This document shows, in pieces, positions 63,539-64,000 of a stretch of DNA of 64,000 bases (the stretch's first letter is position 1; each line of letters opens with the position of its first letter). The notes beneath the pieces are model-generated. The model saw only the letters and a program-made list of their open reading frames with translations. It did no database searches and was not told the origin of the DNA. The translations under genes and the position numbers were made by a program. The DNA is from Bacillus velezensis (GTDB lineage Bacteria; Bacillota; Bacilli; Bacillales; Bacillaceae). The DNA lies in the NCBI RefSeq assembly GCF_001461825.1, contig NZ_LLZC01000019.1, positions 372,001 to 436,000 on the forward strand, in the 5' to 3' direction.

Positions 63539-63776
63539 GATTGATGTAGCTGCTGAAGTAAATGCTAAACAACTTCAATACCATCACCTAACAGATGAAG
63601 AACAGTCAGAAATAAATGAGATATTCAATTTTGAAAGTGAAGTTCTAATAAGAAGTGTCATCGACTATATTCAGGAGAACTTTGATGAAATTCAAAAAAG
63701 AGCTGTTTCAATTGTTAAAGAGAAGGTTCAGAAACTTAGCCAAAAAATAAATGAAGATATTGATAATCATATTTAA
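63534..63776 (+). pseudogene. Orphan reading frame without start codon after ykvN
   Basis: About 80 sense codons (GTT AGG ATT GAT ... AAT CAT ATT TAA) with no ATG anywhere and no ribosome-binding site, overlapping the ykvN stop in the +1 frame. The product would be charged and helical (TDEEQSEINEIFNFESEVLI, VIDYIQENFDEIQKRA). It ends at a good terminator. Probably the 3' part of a gene lost by deletion or insertion; family not recognised. Confidence 0.55.
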
Positions 63777-63807
63777 TGCCTATGATCTCTAGATAGGCAT
63801 TTTTTCT
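63775..63807 (+). terminator. Terminator after the orphan frame
   Basis: AATGCCTAT/ATAGGCATT stem, then TTTTTCTTTC. Confidence 0.85.
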
Positions 63808-63811
63808 TTCG

Positions 63812-63842
63812 GATAAAAAAGAAAAGACGTACAAATTGTACG
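63812..63842 (-). terminator. Palindrome/terminator for a gene entering from the right
   Basis: CGTACAA-A-TTGTACG (63828-63842) is a perfect 15-bp palindrome, followed on the minus strand by CTTTTCTTTTTT. It may end a minus-strand gene beyond the window. Confidence 0.5.
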
Positions 63843-63932
63843 CCTTAATCTGCTTCTGTACTATCAATTTTTCACTGCATAAAAGTCACAGTTCAGGTTG
63901 CACCTCAGGTCAAACTTTTATTGAGCTTAGTG

Positions 63933-63973
63933 CGGGTCACACTCCGGTCACTTCGGGTCACAGTCGGGTCACA
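63933..63973. repeat. Four helically phased CGGGTCACA repeats
   Basis: CGGGTCACA at 63933, 63954 and 63965, and the variant CCGGTCACT at 63944; start-to-start distances are 11, 10 and 11 bp, one helical turn. Weaker related copies lie at about 63885-63915. Confidence 0.7.
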
Positions 63974-64000
63974 ATTCCGCTAAAATCAGCACTGAATGTT

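Noticed and set aside
1..64000. CRISPR arrays, tRNA, rRNA or complete insertion sequences
   Set aside because: I saw no spacer-repeat array, tRNA-like fold, rRNA segment or transposase in either strand.

Overview
This is a 64 kb piece of chromosome from a Bacillus of the B. subtilis group. Gene order matches the B. subtilis 168 segment from ykvN through ptsG, kinA, patA, ykuN, rok, the molybdopterin genes and fru to ampS, read here in reverse. Protein identity is close but not complete, and several 168 genes (ykuU, ykuG, ykwB, ykvP/ykvQ) are missing where I expect them. B. velezensis / B. amyloliquefaciens is the likeliest source; this is inferred from remembered 168 proteins and synteny, not from a search.

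Layout. 1-4.3 kb: 3' end of ampS, ykpB, the ABC-F ATPase ykpA, small membrane protein ykoA, signal peptidase sipT. 4.4-8.3 kb: fructose operon fruR-fruK-fruA with a candidate cre site and repeated candidate operators. 8.3-12.1 kb: yknWXYZ exporter behind an excellent SigW promoter. 12.3-16.5 kb: late molybdopterin genes mobA-moeB-moeA-mobB-moaE-moaD in one tight operon. 16.6-20.6 kb: yknT, rok, ykuV, ykuT, ykuS. 20.6-22.5 kb: dapH-dapL of the acetylase lysine pathway; their aminotransferase partner patA lies at 35.6 kb. 22.6-24.5 kb: Fur-controlled flavodoxin operon ykuN-ykuO-ykuP with two Fur boxes. 24.5-29.0 kb: ccpC, c-di-AMP sensor ykuL (darB), ykzF, ykuK, ykuJ, iron-sparing sRNA FsrA, c-di-GMP-binding ykuI. 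29-34 kb: ykuH, fadH with a perfect FadR operator, Tat-exported ykuE, spore L,D-transpeptidase ykuD, MFS ykuC, ykyB. 34-41 kb: cheV, an unnamed 53-aa gene, patA, kinA with a SigH promoter, pbpH. 41.3-44.2 kb: ykwD and ykwC, separated by about 1.2 kb of foreign-looking DNA. 44.3-54.1 kb: mcpC, splAB, ptsGHI with the GlcT antiterminator system, ykvZ. 54.2-61.6 kb: an unnamed 41-aa membrane peptide, ykvY, zosA, stoA, ykvU, ykvT, a 64-aa gene, ykvS, ykvR. 61.9-64 kb: a decayed queF fragment, ykvO/ykvN, an orphan reading frame and a helically phased repeat array at the window edge.

Themes. Three genes or operons look iron/peroxide controlled by palindromic metalloregulator boxes (ykuNOP, fsrA, zosA). 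Sugar uptake is covered by two complete PTS operons with their regulators (FruR; GlcT). Sporulation and germination genes recur (kinA, yknT, ykuD, splAB, stoA, ykvU, ykvT).

Most of the window is ordinary conserved backbone. The places worth attention are: (1) the ykwD-ykwC insertion, bounded by a 13-bp direct repeat and carrying an orphan secreted protein, a clpP 3' fragment, a large hairpin and a thi-box-like motif; (2) a small basic reading frame just downstream of FsrA; (3) the queF pseudogene; (4) the no-start reading frame after ykvN plus the 10-11 bp periodic repeats at the right end; (5) a Fur-type rather than PerR-type palindrome upstream of zosA. I see no clearly new multi-gene system.
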